A stretch of DNA of 64,000 nucleotides from Coriobacteriaceae bacterium (lineage in GTDB: Bacteria > Actinomycetota > Coriobacteriia > Coriobacteriales > Coriobacteriaceae), in assembly GCA_025992855.1 (NCBI GenBank), contig DAJPGB010000001.1, forward strand, positions 496,001 to 560,000. The letters run 5' to 3'. Shown in pieces: positions 52,863 to 61,490 of the stretch. The translations under genes were made by a program, and so were the position numbers. Below the pieces are notes generated by a model. It did not search any database. It saw nothing but the letters and a program-made list of their open reading frames with translations, and was not told the DNA's origin. Positions within the stretch are counted from its first letter, which is position 1. Each line of letters begins with the position of its first letter.

Positions 52863-54358
52863 TGATGCAGATGCCGCTTATCCTTCCCCAGATCGTTGCA
52901 CTCGATGTGCTCTTTGCCTTGGTGGCATGCCTGCAGACCATCCATGTTCCGCTCATCGCATCGCGTCGTTCGTCTTACAACCGCAAAGTGTTTTGCGTCT
53001 ATGAGTCGAGCCTTGTGCTGCACTTGATTATCTCGGCCGTCATCTTGTTCGCGTCGAGCGGGTCGTATCTGGTGGCGCCGCTCTATGTCGTCGCCGAGGC
53101 GGCGGGCGCGCTGCTATGGTTCAACGCCGCGATTGCCGCCTATGGCGTAGTCCTTATGGTGCATTATCGTCGTCCCGTCATGATGGTTGAGCTGCTGCTT
53201 GTTGCCGCCGCGACGCCGCCGGTTGTTTACGTCATGGGTTCGGCGTGGCCCGCAGTCCTTATCGCGGAGGGCGCGTTCTTCCTGTTCCGCTCCGTCGCGG
53301 CGCTTTTGATGGACGTGCGCAACCGCCAGGAGGACATCACGGCGTTTTCGACGATCGAGACTATTAACGTGATCCCCGTCGGCATTCTGTATCTGGATTC
53401 GAAGGGCCGCCCGCTGCTCATGAACCGCTGCATGCGCAGGAACCTTGTGGAGCTTCACATGCCCACCGACCTGCACGACATGAGCGATACGTGGGGCGGT
53501 CTTCGAAAACTCAGTGCGCAGATGCCCGAGAGCAGCAAAAACCGCGTTCGAATCGACCTGGACCGCTTTGGGGAGGCACGTGCGGTGGTCGAGGTTTCCC
53601 CCTCCGAGATTCGTCTGTTCGCGTGCGATGAGGTTATGGTTTCGGGCCGCCCCTTTGAGCGCATTATCGGCTTGGACGTGACGGAGTACGCACATGCCCA
53701 CGACCGTCTGGCGCAGGCCAACCACCTGCTCGAGCTTGCGGGCCAAGAGCTCCAGGCCCAGATCGAAGAAGTCAAAAAGGTTGCCGACAATGCGGCCTAC
53801 CTGCGTATGCGCGCCCGCGTACACGACGTGATCGGGCAGCGCCTGTCCATTCTCCATCGATACTTGGAGGAGGGGCGTCTGGATGACGAGTCGCTCGAGC
53901 AGATTGACCCGCTGCTGCGCTCGATTGCCGCCGACCTGCGTAGCGGTGGCGACAGCGAGCCGGCGGAGCAGCTCGGCGATATCGTTCATGCCTTTGGCCT
54001 GGTGAGCGTGCAGATCGATGTGGATGGATCGCTTCCGGACGATGCACACGTCGCTGCCGCTTTTTTGCAGATTATCCGCGAGGCGTCGACCAATGCCACC
54101 AAGCATGCGCAGGCTCACCAAGTCCAAGTGCGCCTGTGGCAGGAGGGGTCGGATGGCGGTGCCATTGCCCACATGACGGTATCAAACGACGGCGCGCCTG
54201 CTCCCGTATCGTATCGCGAGGGAACGGGTATTCCTGGTATGAGGCATGTCGCGCAAAATCTGGGCGGCAGCCTGGAGGTCCATGCCGCCCCGCCCTTTAC
54301 GCTTGCGGTGTCCATTCCGCTGAACTCCAACGCAACGGTCCAAAGGAGAAGCTCATGA
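52862..54358 (+). CDS. Membrane histidine kinase, NarL/HisKA_3-like
   Basis: 498 residues from ATG 52862 (GTG 52859 also in frame). Four to five helices (about 10-150) precede a PAS-like region (about 164-275), a coiled coil and a dimerisation H-box RVHDVIGQRLS with H321. HATPase_c has EASTNATKHA (N-box) and GTGIPGMRHV (G-box). It overlaps both neighbours, so the three-gene operon is tightly coupled. It should phosphorylate the response regulator that follows. Confidence 0.82.
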   Translation: MMQMPLILPQIVALDVLFALVACLQTIHVPLIASRRSSYNRKVFCVYESSLVLHLIISAVILFASSGSYLVAPLYVVAEAAGALLWFNAAIAAYGVVLMVHYRRPVMMVELLLVAAATPPVVYVMGSAWPAVLIAEGAFFLFRSVAALLMDVRNRQEDITAFSTIETINVIPVGILYLDSKGRPLLMNRCMRRNLVELHMPTDLHDMSDTWGGLRKLSAQMPESSKNRVRIDLDRFGEARAVVEVSPSEIRLFACDEVMVSGRPFERIIGLDVTEYAHAHDRLAQANHLLELAGQELQAQIEEVKKVADNAAYLRMRARVHDVIGQRLSILHRYLEEGRLDDESLEQIDPLLRSIAADLRSGGDSEPAEQLGDIVHAFGLVSVQIDVDGSLPDDAHVAAAFLQIIREASTNATKHAQAHQVQVRLWQEGSDGGAIAHMTVSNDGAPAPVSYREGTGIPGMRHVAQNLGGSLEVHAAPPFTLAVSIPLNSNATVQRRSS

Positions 54359-54975
54359 TTCGTATCCTTATCGTCGAAGACCAGGCCATCCTGCGCGAGA
54401 GCCTCGCGCGCTCCGTTGGGGACCAGCCCGACATGACCGTTGTTGCCGCCATCGCCGATGCCTCAGATGCCTTGGACGTCGCGCTCAAGGAGCATCCGGA
54501 CATGATTTTGATGGACGTGTGCACCGAGCACGATTCCAACGGCATCGTGGCGGCGGCGCGCATCAAAGAGCAGCTGCCCGAGTGCCGCGTCATTATCATG
54601 ACGGGCATGCCCGAGATTACGTTTGTGGATCAGGCGCGCGAGGCAGGCGTCGACAGCTTTGTGTACAAGAACGTCGGCATCGATGAGCTCTTTGCCGTGA
54701 TGCGCTCCACGCTGGCGGGCTATTGCACGTTTCCCAAGCCGCCCGAAAGCATCTTTTCGGGCACGGCGGCGCTCGACGACGTTGAGTTGTCGATTTTGCG
54801 CCTTGCCTGCGAAGGCAAGAGCCGTCGCGAGATCGCGGCCGAGTTGTTTATGAGCGAGGGCACCATCAAGCGCCGCATCTCGGAGATTCTCAACAAGACC
54901 GGCTACGACAACATCATGCGCCTGGCCGTGCATGCGGTGACCGAGGGCAGCATCGTCCCCAATATGGAGCGCTAA
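54355..54975 (+). CDS. LuxR-family response regulator
   Basis: 206 residues from the ATG at 54355 behind AAAGGAG, overlapping the kinase stop by 4 nt. The receiver domain has E8/D9, phosphoacceptor D54 in LMDVCTEHDS, and T/K in MTG...YKN. The C-terminal HTH begins DVELSILRLACEGKSRREIAAELF. It is partner of the upstream kinase; targets are unknown. Confidence 0.9.
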   Translation: MIRILIVEDQAILRESLARSVGDQPDMTVVAAIADASDALDVALKEHPDMILMDVCTEHDSNGIVAAARIKEQLPECRVIIMTGMPEITFVDQAREAGVDSFVYKNVGIDELFAVMRSTLAGYCTFPKPPESIFSGTAALDDVELSILRLACEGKSRREIAAELFMSEGTIKRRISEILNKTGYDNIMRLAVHAVTEGSIVPNMER

Positions 54976-55000
54976 CGCTCGTTACCTATCGGCGCAAAGT

Positions 55001-55035
55001 GACGGGGTCGCAGGATCAACTCCTGCGACCCCGTC
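55001..55035. terminator. 15-bp perfect hairpin between convergent genes
   Basis: GACGGGGTCGCAGGA, a TCAAC loop, then the exact complement. It can terminate the response-regulator operon and perhaps the lipoprotein gene from the other side; no T-run. Confidence 0.6.
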
Positions 55036-55085
55036 TGGCATGTGCGCGGATGTGTCCGCCAATCCGCGGCTGTCGTGGTCTGCCG

Positions 55086-55928
55086 TTACGCGATGGTTGC
55101 GCTGTAGGAGGCGACGTCCTCGTAGGAATCGGTCAGGTAGGCGTCGATGCCGATGGTCGTGTTGACCAGGTCGTCGAGGCTATCGAGCGCGCCGTTCGAG
55201 AACGTGAATTCCTCGGTGGCGTTGGTGCCGGGCATCAGGTGAGCCGAGAACCACGGTTCCTTCATGGTGCCGTTGACGTTGGTCTTACCGCTGGGAGCGT
55301 AGAAGGTCAGGTCCTTGTCGCTCTTGTTGGTGATGTTGACGACAAAGCCGATGTCGCCCCAGTCGTCCTTGAACTTCTCGGTGATGGTGATGGTGCACAG
55401 ATCGTCATCGGCGACGGTGACGGCGGGGGAGATTTCGACGCTCTGGACGTCGTCGTCTTCGACGGCCTCATCGATCTCATCTTCCTTTTCGGCCGCCTCG
55501 CGATCCTTCTTCACCGTGCCGGACAGATCCTTGTCGGACTTGGTGAAGACAAGATTGCCATCATCCTCTTCGAGGATGAGTTTGCCGTCCTTGAGCTTCA
55601 TGTCGTGCGACTCGTCTTCGGCGGTGATCGTTACGGTGGTGGCGTCCTTTGCCTCCCATTTAAGGTCGACAACCTCAAGGAACAGGTCGAGGGCGCCTGT
55701 GCCGTCCTCATCGAGAATCAGAACACAGTGGACACCCCAATCCTCGAGCATCTTCATGTACTCATCGGTCAGCTCTTCGCCATCCACGGTTCCACCCGAG
55801 AGTTCCCAGCTGCCAACGAAGTTGGCCTTGGGGTCTTTGCCGCCGCTGCTGCAGCCCGTCAGGGCAAAGGCGAGCGCCAGGACGCATGTCAGAAATGCGA
55901 GTACGGACTTTTTGAACGTTGTCTTCAT
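55086..55928 (-). CDS. Lipoprotein of the SPFH/zinc-ribbon operon
   Basis: 280 residues from the ATG at 55928 behind AGGAGG. Lipoprotein signal peptide with lipobox LTGC (cysteine about residue 25). The mature protein is very acidic and probably all-beta. Residues about 30-120 resemble small lipocalin-like DUF domains (FVGSWELSGGTVDG), and 165-275 look like an Ig-like or DUF4352-type domain (VNITNKSDKDLTF). It is extracytoplasmic and function is unknown. Confidence 0.75.
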   Translation of the reverse strand: MKTTFKKSVLAFLTCVLALAFALTGCSSGGKDPKANFVGSWELSGGTVDGEELTDEYMKMLEDWGVHCVLILDEDGTGALDLFLEVVDLKWEAKDATTVTITAEDESHDMKLKDGKLILEEDDGNLVFTKSDKDLSGTVKKDREAAEKEDEIDEAVEDDDVQSVEISPAVTVADDDLCTITITEKFKDDWGDIGFVVNITNKSDKDLTFYAPSGKTNVNGTMKEPWFSAHLMPGTNATEEFTFSNGALDSLDDLVNTTIGIDAYLTDSYEDVASYSATIA

Positions 55929-55967
55929 GGTGTCCTCCTTTATCGAACGAAACCCACAGAAGCAAAT

Positions 55968-55989
55968 GCGGGGGTGGCGGATCCCCCGC
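55968..55989 (-). terminator. Hairpin between the SPFH and lipoprotein genes
   Basis: A 7-bp GCGGGGG/CCCCCGC stem, 19 nt past the SPFH stop. Weak tail; may only attenuate. Confidence 0.35.
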
Positions 55990-56008
55990 CAATTACCAGA
56001 TAGAGGGG

Positions 56009-57247
56009 CTAGGGCCTGGGCGTTCCGCAGTTGCTGCAGAACTTGCCGCCGTTTTCGTTGCCGCAGTTGGGACAGAACCACTTGGTCGGTGCCGGGACGG
56101 GCGCGGGGCTGCCGCACTCGGAGCAGAACTTGCCGGTATTGGTGGCGCCGCAGCTGCAGGTCCATGTGCCGGCCGCAGGTGCGGCGGGAGCCGGTGCGGG
56201 AGCGGGTGCCGGAGCCGGCTGCGGGGCGGCCTGCTGCTGCGCCTGGCCGGCGGCGAACAGCTGGCTGGCGTTCATGCCGCCCATGCCACCTGCCATGCCC
56301 ATGCCCATAAAGCCTGCCATCGCGCCGTTGGGGTTGGCGGCTGCCGCGCGCATTGCGTCGCTCTGGGCGCTGGCGATGTTGGCTGCCGCCATGGTGGGAT
56401 CGCGCATGACCGCGGCTTTCTGCAGGTCCTTGATCATCTGCTCGTCCTCTTGCGAGGCGGCGATGGAGTTGACGCCAAAGCTCACGATCTCGACGCCGCG
56501 CAGGTCACGCCAGTCGGCAGAGAGGACCTCGTTGAGCGCGCGGGCGAGCTCGGTGGTGTGGCCGGGGATGGCGCTGTAGCGGATGCCCATCTCCGAGATC
56601 TTGGCAAAGGCGGGCTGCAGGGCGGTGAGCAGCTCGGACTTAAGCTGGCCGTCGATCTTGTCGCGCGTGTAGCTATCGGTCACGTTGCCGCATACGTTGG
56701 TGTAGAACAGCAGCGGGTTGGTGATGCGGTACGAATACTCGCCGTTGCAGCGCACGGAGATGTCGACGTCCAGGCCAATGTTGTTATCGACCACGCGGAA
56801 GGGCACGGGCGAGGCGGTGCCGTACTTGTTGCCGATGATCTCCTTGGTGTTGATGAAGTAGACGCGCTGGTCCTTGCCTGCATCGCCGCCAAAGGTAAAA
56901 CGGCTGCCGATATTGGCGAAGGTCTCCTTGATGGAATCGCCCAGGTTGCCGCTAAAGACGCTCGGCTCGCTGCCGGTGTCGAAGACGAACTCACCGGGCT
57001 CCAGCGCGACTTCGATGATCTTGCCGTTTTGCACCACGAGCATGCCTTGTCCGTCGTTGACGGCGATGACCGAGCCGTTGGAGATGACGTTGTCCTCGCC
57101 GCGCGTGTTGGAGCTGCGGCCACCGGTACGTTTGCTGCCCTTGCAGGCCAAGACGTCAGCAGGCATCGATTCGCAGTAGATAAATTCCTTCCACTGGTCG
57201 GCCATGACGCCGCCGGCAGCTCCCAATCCAGCTTTCAAGAGTCCCAT
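56009..57247 (-). CDS. SPFH-domain protein with C-terminal zinc ribbons (YdjI-like)
   Basis: 412 residues. An SPFH/prohibitin-like domain (about 20-280) follows a short N-terminus, then a Met/Gly/Ala-rich stretch, a Pro-Ala linker (about 335-360) and two zinc ribbons (CSCGATNTGKFCSECG; CPNCGNENGGKFCSNCG). It resembles Bacillus YdjI, which sits in the PspA-like ydjFGHI operon and assembles at the membrane (family knowledge). AGGAAAG precedes the start. The partner is the YdjG-like protein upstream. Confidence 0.85.
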   Translation of the reverse strand: MGLLKAGLGAAGGVMADQWKEFIYCESMPADVLACKGSKRTGGRSSNTRGEDNVISNGSVIAVNDGQGMLVVQNGKIIEVALEPGEFVFDTGSEPSVFSGNLGDSIKETFANIGSRFTFGGDAGKDQRVYFINTKEIIGNKYGTASPVPFRVVDNNIGLDVDISVRCNGEYSYRITNPLLFYTNVCGNVTDSYTRDKIDGQLKSELLTALQPAFAKISEMGIRYSAIPGHTTELARALNEVLSADWRDLRGVEIVSFGVNSIAASQEDEQMIKDLQKAAVMRDPTMAAANIASAQSDAMRAAAANPNGAMAGFMGMGMAGGMGGMNASQLFAAGQAQQQAAPQPAPAPAPAPAPAAPAAGTWTCSCGATNTGKFCSECGSPAPVPAPTKWFCPNCGNENGGKFCSNCGTPRP

Positions 57248-57295
57248 GGTGATCTTCCTTTCTCGTCAAAGGCCGGGTGGTATTGGTTGGATTGC

Positions 57296-58618
57296 TTAGT
57301 CGTCCTTGTCGTCTTTCATGACAACGGTGGTCTCGGTGTGGCTGAAGGTGTCGTGTTTCTCGGTCAGGTCGAGCTCACCACAATACTCATCGGCACAGGT
57401 TGCTTCGTTGGCCGTCTTGAGCTGGCCTACCAGTAGCACGTCTCCGATAATCACGATGATCAGCGGCGCGATGATATTGATGAGGATGCCCTCGATATCA
57501 AAGGTGAGGTAATCCGGATCGAAGGCGTATTCCCCCATAAAGAGAATCTGGGAGAGGATAAATCCGATCATAAAGAACAGCACCGAGGCGATGACGAGCT
57601 TGGGCTTGGAGCAGGGGAGCTCGCCGACCAAGCGGCCGGTCTGGCCGTTCATGGCAAACAGGTAGCTCTTGCCGTTCCACGAGGTCGAGAGCATCAAGAC
57701 GGGGAACAAGGCGTAGTCGCTGTCTTCCCAGGTGTAGTCGAGCTGCTTGCTCTCGACCGAGGCATCGTCGTACTCATCGATAACGGTCTCGCGCAGGGCC
57801 GAGATCGTGCTTTCTTCCATACGGCGCTCGGCACGGGCCTTGCAAGTCTCGCAGTCCTCATCGTAACGGTTGGCGATGTAGCCGGGCATGTAGGCGACCG
57901 AGAACGGGCGCAGCGCGTCGTAGTCAAACGGTTCGATGGCGTCCATGTGGCCGTCGGGCATCTTGGACGATCCGTCGACGGGCACGCGCTCAAACGAGAT
58001 ATTGCCCTTACGGTAGGCATCGTAGTGGTCGGTGGTCGTGACGGTGCGGTCGGATTCCTCGGTCACGGTCTCGTTGGTTGCGTCAAAGTGCACTTCGCCG
58101 TCCACGCGGGCGCCGTAGAGCCAAAACGGCACGTAGACGCCTTGGACTTCGTCGATGTGGTTGCCGGTGACAAAGCTCTTGGGCAGCAGGATCTTGCCCT
58201 TGTAGTGCTCCTTGAGCGCGGCCAAGACATCGTCGCGCCCGAGCTTAAACGGAATCACCAGGTCGGGGGAGAAGTCGCCCGAGAGCTGGCCGGGCGCCAC
58301 GGCGGGATTGCCGCAGTATGGGCAGGTGGAGACGGCGACGGTGCCGTCCGAGATCAGCTCGGCGCCACACGACGAGCAGATATAGCCGGCGTTTTGGGCC
58401 AGTTCCTGCACCGCATCGTCGGATGCGGGCTTGGATGTTGCGGCCGCCGCATCGGCTTTGGCATCTGCCTTGTCCTGGCGCTCGCGATAGAGAGCCTCGA
58501 CCTCTTCGACTTCAAAGCGCGAGTCGCAGTAGTCACAGACGAGCTTTTGCTCGGCGCTGGCAAAATGCAACGGGCCACCACACGCGGGGCACTGATAGTT
58601 AACGCTTTCGAAGGCCAT
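57296..58618 (-). CDS. Zinc-finger membrane protein (YdjG-like)
   Basis: 440 residues. N-terminal zinc finger CPACG...CDYC (about 10-29) and a second CSSCG...CPYCG (about 81-101), then a soluble region with CETC (about 252). Two transmembrane helices lie near 350-400, and the tail is acidic. YdjG-type proteins are thought to recruit the SPFH and PspA-like partners to the membrane under envelope stress (family knowledge). It is the middle gene of the operon. Confidence 0.8.
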   Translation of the reverse strand: MAFESVNYQCPACGGPLHFASAEQKLVCDYCDSRFEVEEVEALYRERQDKADAKADAAAATSKPASDDAVQELAQNAGYICSSCGAELISDGTVAVSTCPYCGNPAVAPGQLSGDFSPDLVIPFKLGRDDVLAALKEHYKGKILLPKSFVTGNHIDEVQGVYVPFWLYGARVDGEVHFDATNETVTEESDRTVTTTDHYDAYRKGNISFERVPVDGSSKMPDGHMDAIEPFDYDALRPFSVAYMPGYIANRYDEDCETCKARAERRMEESTISALRETVIDEYDDASVESKQLDYTWEDSDYALFPVLMLSTSWNGKSYLFAMNGQTGRLVGELPCSKPKLVIASVLFFMIGFILSQILFMGEYAFDPDYLTFDIEGILINIIAPLIIVIIGDVLLVGQLKTANEATCADEYCGELDLTEKHDTFSHTETTVVMKDDKDD

Positions 58619-58642
58619 GATCGGTCCTTTCCGTGCCGAGGG

Positions 58643-59380
58643 CTATGCGCCGATGGCGCCGCCGCAGTATTCGCAGCGCCCACTGGCATCGGGAATGGTG
58701 GTGGCGCCGCAGAAGGGGCAGGTCACAGCGGTCTTGGGGGCCTTGGCGGCAACGACGCTATCGCGCGTCTCCTGACGCAGCTGCACCAGCGCGTCGCGGA
58801 CTTCGGTTGCCTGACGCTTGGCCTCGCGGTACTCGATGGATCCGCGCTGCTCGATGGTGGAGTCGTTCACGCGCAGGTCGATCTCGGTAAAGTACGGCGT
58901 GTTGACGTGGATGGTCAGATTGAAGTCGTAATCCAGGTCGTAGCGCGGCGGGTCATAACTCTCACGCTCGCCGTCCTTGGTCTCGCGATAGATCTCGGTG
59001 CGGTGCTCGTCGATATCCATATCGCAACCGAGCACCTGCGAGAACTCGATGATGTCGGGGTTGGCGTCGCGCCAGCGCGTCTGCGAGGTAATGATCAGCA
59101 GGCCCGCGTCCTCGTCGAGCATAATATTGGTGCGCCCGGCCGAGAGCGTGCGCGTGGGGTTGAACGATGCCAGGCGCTCGGCGTTAGCCTCGCGACAGGC
59201 GAGCTGCTCGCGAATGTCGTCCGCGGTGCTAGAGCGATAACCGCCAAAGAAGGGAGAGAGCTTGCCGACGCATTCTTTGCACAGGTAGCCTTCGTTGATC
59301 TTGGTCTTACCTAGAAGTCCCAGCTCGGTACCGCAAATCGCGCACTCTTTCTTCTCGAACATCTTGTCAAAGAAGCCCAT
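58643..59380 (-). CDS. DUF4428-domain protein with terminal zinc ribbons
   Basis: 245 residues. DUF4428 N-terminus with CAICG...CKEC (about 14-37), a central beta-rich domain with a DUF4429-like feel (TNIMLDEDAGLLII) and a C-terminal ribbon CPFCG...CEYCG (about 219-238). First gene of the four-gene operon, 24 nt before the YdjG-like gene. GGAGG lies before the start. Function unknown, likely part of the same membrane-stress assembly. Confidence 0.75.
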   Translation of the reverse strand: MGFFDKMFEKKECAICGTELGLLGKTKINEGYLCKECVGKLSPFFGGYRSSTADDIREQLACREANAERLASFNPTRTLSAGRTNIMLDEDAGLLIITSQTRWRDANPDIIEFSQVLGCDMDIDEHRTEIYRETKDGERESYDPPRYDLDYDFNLTIHVNTPYFTEIDLRVNDSTIEQRGSIEYREAKRQATEVRDALVQLRQETRDSVVAAKAPKTAVTCPFCGATTIPDASGRCEYCGGAIGA

Positions 59381-59767
59381 GGTTGCCTCCCATCAACAGG
59401 TAGCGTGTGTCACTTTTGATGATGGGGGAGTGCGCGATCCTTCGCGATACCCAGACGGCTCAAGGAGTCTCCACAACTGGGACACATGGCCCATTTTTGA
59501 TTAGTCGTTGGGGACGTTCTTAAACGACTAGTCGCCGGGGACACCCTTCGGCCACTCATTGGGGACGTACTTAAATGAGTGGTAGTTGGAGACACTCCTG
59601 GCCAAGCTAGAGATCGCGCGTGTCCCTTCTGGTCCATGCGGCTCAAAATCGCGGCGTGATGTGGACGGCTGGGGTCGAATTGGCAGCATTTCGAGCCTGG
59701 CTTCGATATTGAGACTGGTTCTTTATTAAAATAGATTTCCAGACAATTGAGCGGCTGGGGGTTAACC
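59381..59767. repeat. Intergenic region with two intact GGGGAC-loop hairpins
   Basis: Unit 59503-59529 has AGTCGTT/AACGACT arms; unit 59554-59580 has ACTCATT/AATGAGT arms. Both are perfect around 13-nt loops GGGGACGTTCTTA and GGGGACGTACTTA. Degenerate pieces (GGGGACACCC, GGAGACACTCC) flank them. No gene is recognisable in the remaining sequence; the promoters of the divergent genes should lie here. Confidence 0.8.
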
Positions 59768-61312
59768 ATGAGGGGCATGGGAGATACAACCGCATATTTG
59801 CGTCGGGGCATTCGGGAGATTATATGCCTGGCGCTGTTCTTCTTCACGTTTTTGGCGTGCGAGTATCTTTTTGATGTGCGCATGGCCGAGTTCGTGTCTC
59901 CGAACGAGGTCGTTATTTATGAGAGCCTTGTCATCGGCGCGAGCGTGATTGGCTTTTTTGTGCGTCCCATTCTGTACTATCGCCGTCCCCATGCTATCGA
60001 CGCAACGAGTGACGTCACGGGCGTTTTGCTGGTGGCGGCATTGCTGCTGTTGATTATGGCGGTTCAGGTTGAGGTGGTAATTGCCGGCGGTTTGGTGGCG
60101 TGCTGCGCGCTGGGCTACTGCGGATCGACTGCTCATGCAAATTTTGCGAGGCGCTTTGCGCGAACGCCCTGCTTGGCGCGCGCCGCCGCACTTTCTTACG
60201 CCATGGGCGTCCTGGTGCAGGTGCTCAACCACATGGTGATGCCTGTCGGCATTCCTCAGCAGGCTGTTCTGGTCGTCTGTGCGATCGCGCAGGTGGCGTT
60301 GCTCCACGGTGCCCGACGCGCCAAGCTGCGCGACGAGTCCGATCCCAACTTTGAACCCAGTGTTGCCGGGCTTTCGGTAGATGCTCTGGAATATGGTGCC
60401 AAGTGGCATGACGATCCCGAGGCAAAGGCGGCATTCCGTCGCGCCGTAGTTCGCCTGACCGTGGCGACGGCGTATCTTTCCAGCGTATTCGCCGCTCTCA
60501 ACGCGGGCTTCACGACCCTGCATGCTGTCGGAGCCGTCGATTTGGGCGATTGGCCGCGCCTGCTGCTTGTCGTGAGCTCGTTGGTCGCTGGCGCACTATT
60601 TGACCTGCACGGCCGCTCGTATATGAATATCGGCATGACATGTGCCGCCATACTGTCCACGCTTTCGTTCTTTGTGCTCATCGTCGATGGCAATGGCGGC
60701 AACGAGCTTGCTGCCACGACCATCTTTTATCTGGGCTCGGGCTTTTTCGTGGTGTTGTTTACCACAAAATATGCCGCCGTCTCGCTCTATGCGCGCTGGT
60801 CATATTTTTGGCCGTGCATGGGTCGCGTCGTCAACAACGTGTGCTCGATGTTCGTGACGGCGCCGGCAGTGGCGATTATCTCGAGTCAAAATGTGCTGGC
60901 TGCGGTCGGTGCGGCGCTCGTGATGTTTGTGGGCATTGCGATTACGCTGCTGGGGCAGTTGGGGCAACGAGCCGATGATGCCGCGATGCGGGACGGACTG
61001 CCGCTTGCCACCGACGATCTTGGTGGGGATCTTGCGCCCACATGCTCCGACCCCGAGCCCGTGGAGGCAGCGGAGCTCACGTCCGATGAACGCCTCGATG
61101 CCTTCGTCGCCACCTTTGGGCTTACAGAGCGCGAGCGCGATATTCTTGAGGTCTTGGTCGTTTCGGACCAGAGCGTTCAGGACATCGCCACAACGCTCTT
61201 TCTTTCGCGCTCCACGCTCTATCGCCACATTTCCTCGATCAACAAAAAGGCCGGTACCGCCTCGCGCGTGGCCCTCATCAACTTTTTCTGGTCCTGGACA
61301 CCCAAGGACTAG
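59768..61312 (+). CDS. Membrane-anchored LuxR-type regulator
   Basis: 514 residues from the ATG at 59768 with CTGGGGG upstream. About 12 hydrophobic helices (residues 10-400) precede a cytoplasmic LuxR helix-turn-helix (FGLTERERDILEVLVVSDQSVQDIA, about 445-505). This membrane-HTH architecture is widely expanded in Coriobacteriia (family knowledge) and is thought to couple a membrane signal directly to transcription. It is divergent from the zinc-ribbon operon, which could be a target. Confidence 0.82.
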   Translation: MRGMGDTTAYLRRGIREIICLALFFFTFLACEYLFDVRMAEFVSPNEVVIYESLVIGASVIGFFVRPILYYRRPHAIDATSDVTGVLLVAALLLLIMAVQVEVVIAGGLVACCALGYCGSTAHANFARRFARTPCLARAAALSYAMGVLVQVLNHMVMPVGIPQQAVLVVCAIAQVALLHGARRAKLRDESDPNFEPSVAGLSVDALEYGAKWHDDPEAKAAFRRAVVRLTVATAYLSSVFAALNAGFTTLHAVGAVDLGDWPRLLLVVSSLVAGALFDLHGRSYMNIGMTCAAILSTLSFFVLIVDGNGGNELAATTIFYLGSGFFVVLFTTKYAAVSLYARWSYFWPCMGRVVNNVCSMFVTAPAVAIISSQNVLAAVGAALVMFVGIAITLLGQLGQRADDAAMRDGLPLATDDLGGDLAPTCSDPEPVEAAELTSDERLDAFVATFGLTERERDILEVLVVSDQSVQDIATTLFLSRSTLYRHISSINKKAGTASRVALINFFWSWTPKD

Positions 61313-61326
61313 CTAATCTCCCAATA

Positions 61327-61393
61327 AGTTGCGGTGGAATAGTCCCTAAATTAAAGTCACGGGGCTTTAAACAGGAACTATTCCACCGCAACT
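61327..61393. repeat. Foldback with 17-bp perfect arms between convergent genes
   Basis: AGTTGCGGTGGAATAGT (61327-61343) is the exact complement of 61377-61393. An inner TTAAAG/CTTTAA pair continues the stem. The 61394-61490 stretch is low-complexity (GGCAACGGCAGC repeats) with no gene. Confidence 0.65.
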
Positions 61394-61490
61394 GCTGGGG
61401 GGATAGACTGCGGCGGCAGAGGCAACGGCAGCGGCGTTGGCAGCTGTGGTAGTGGCAACGGCAGCTGGCAGGGTGTTTTCCGTCTGCTTG

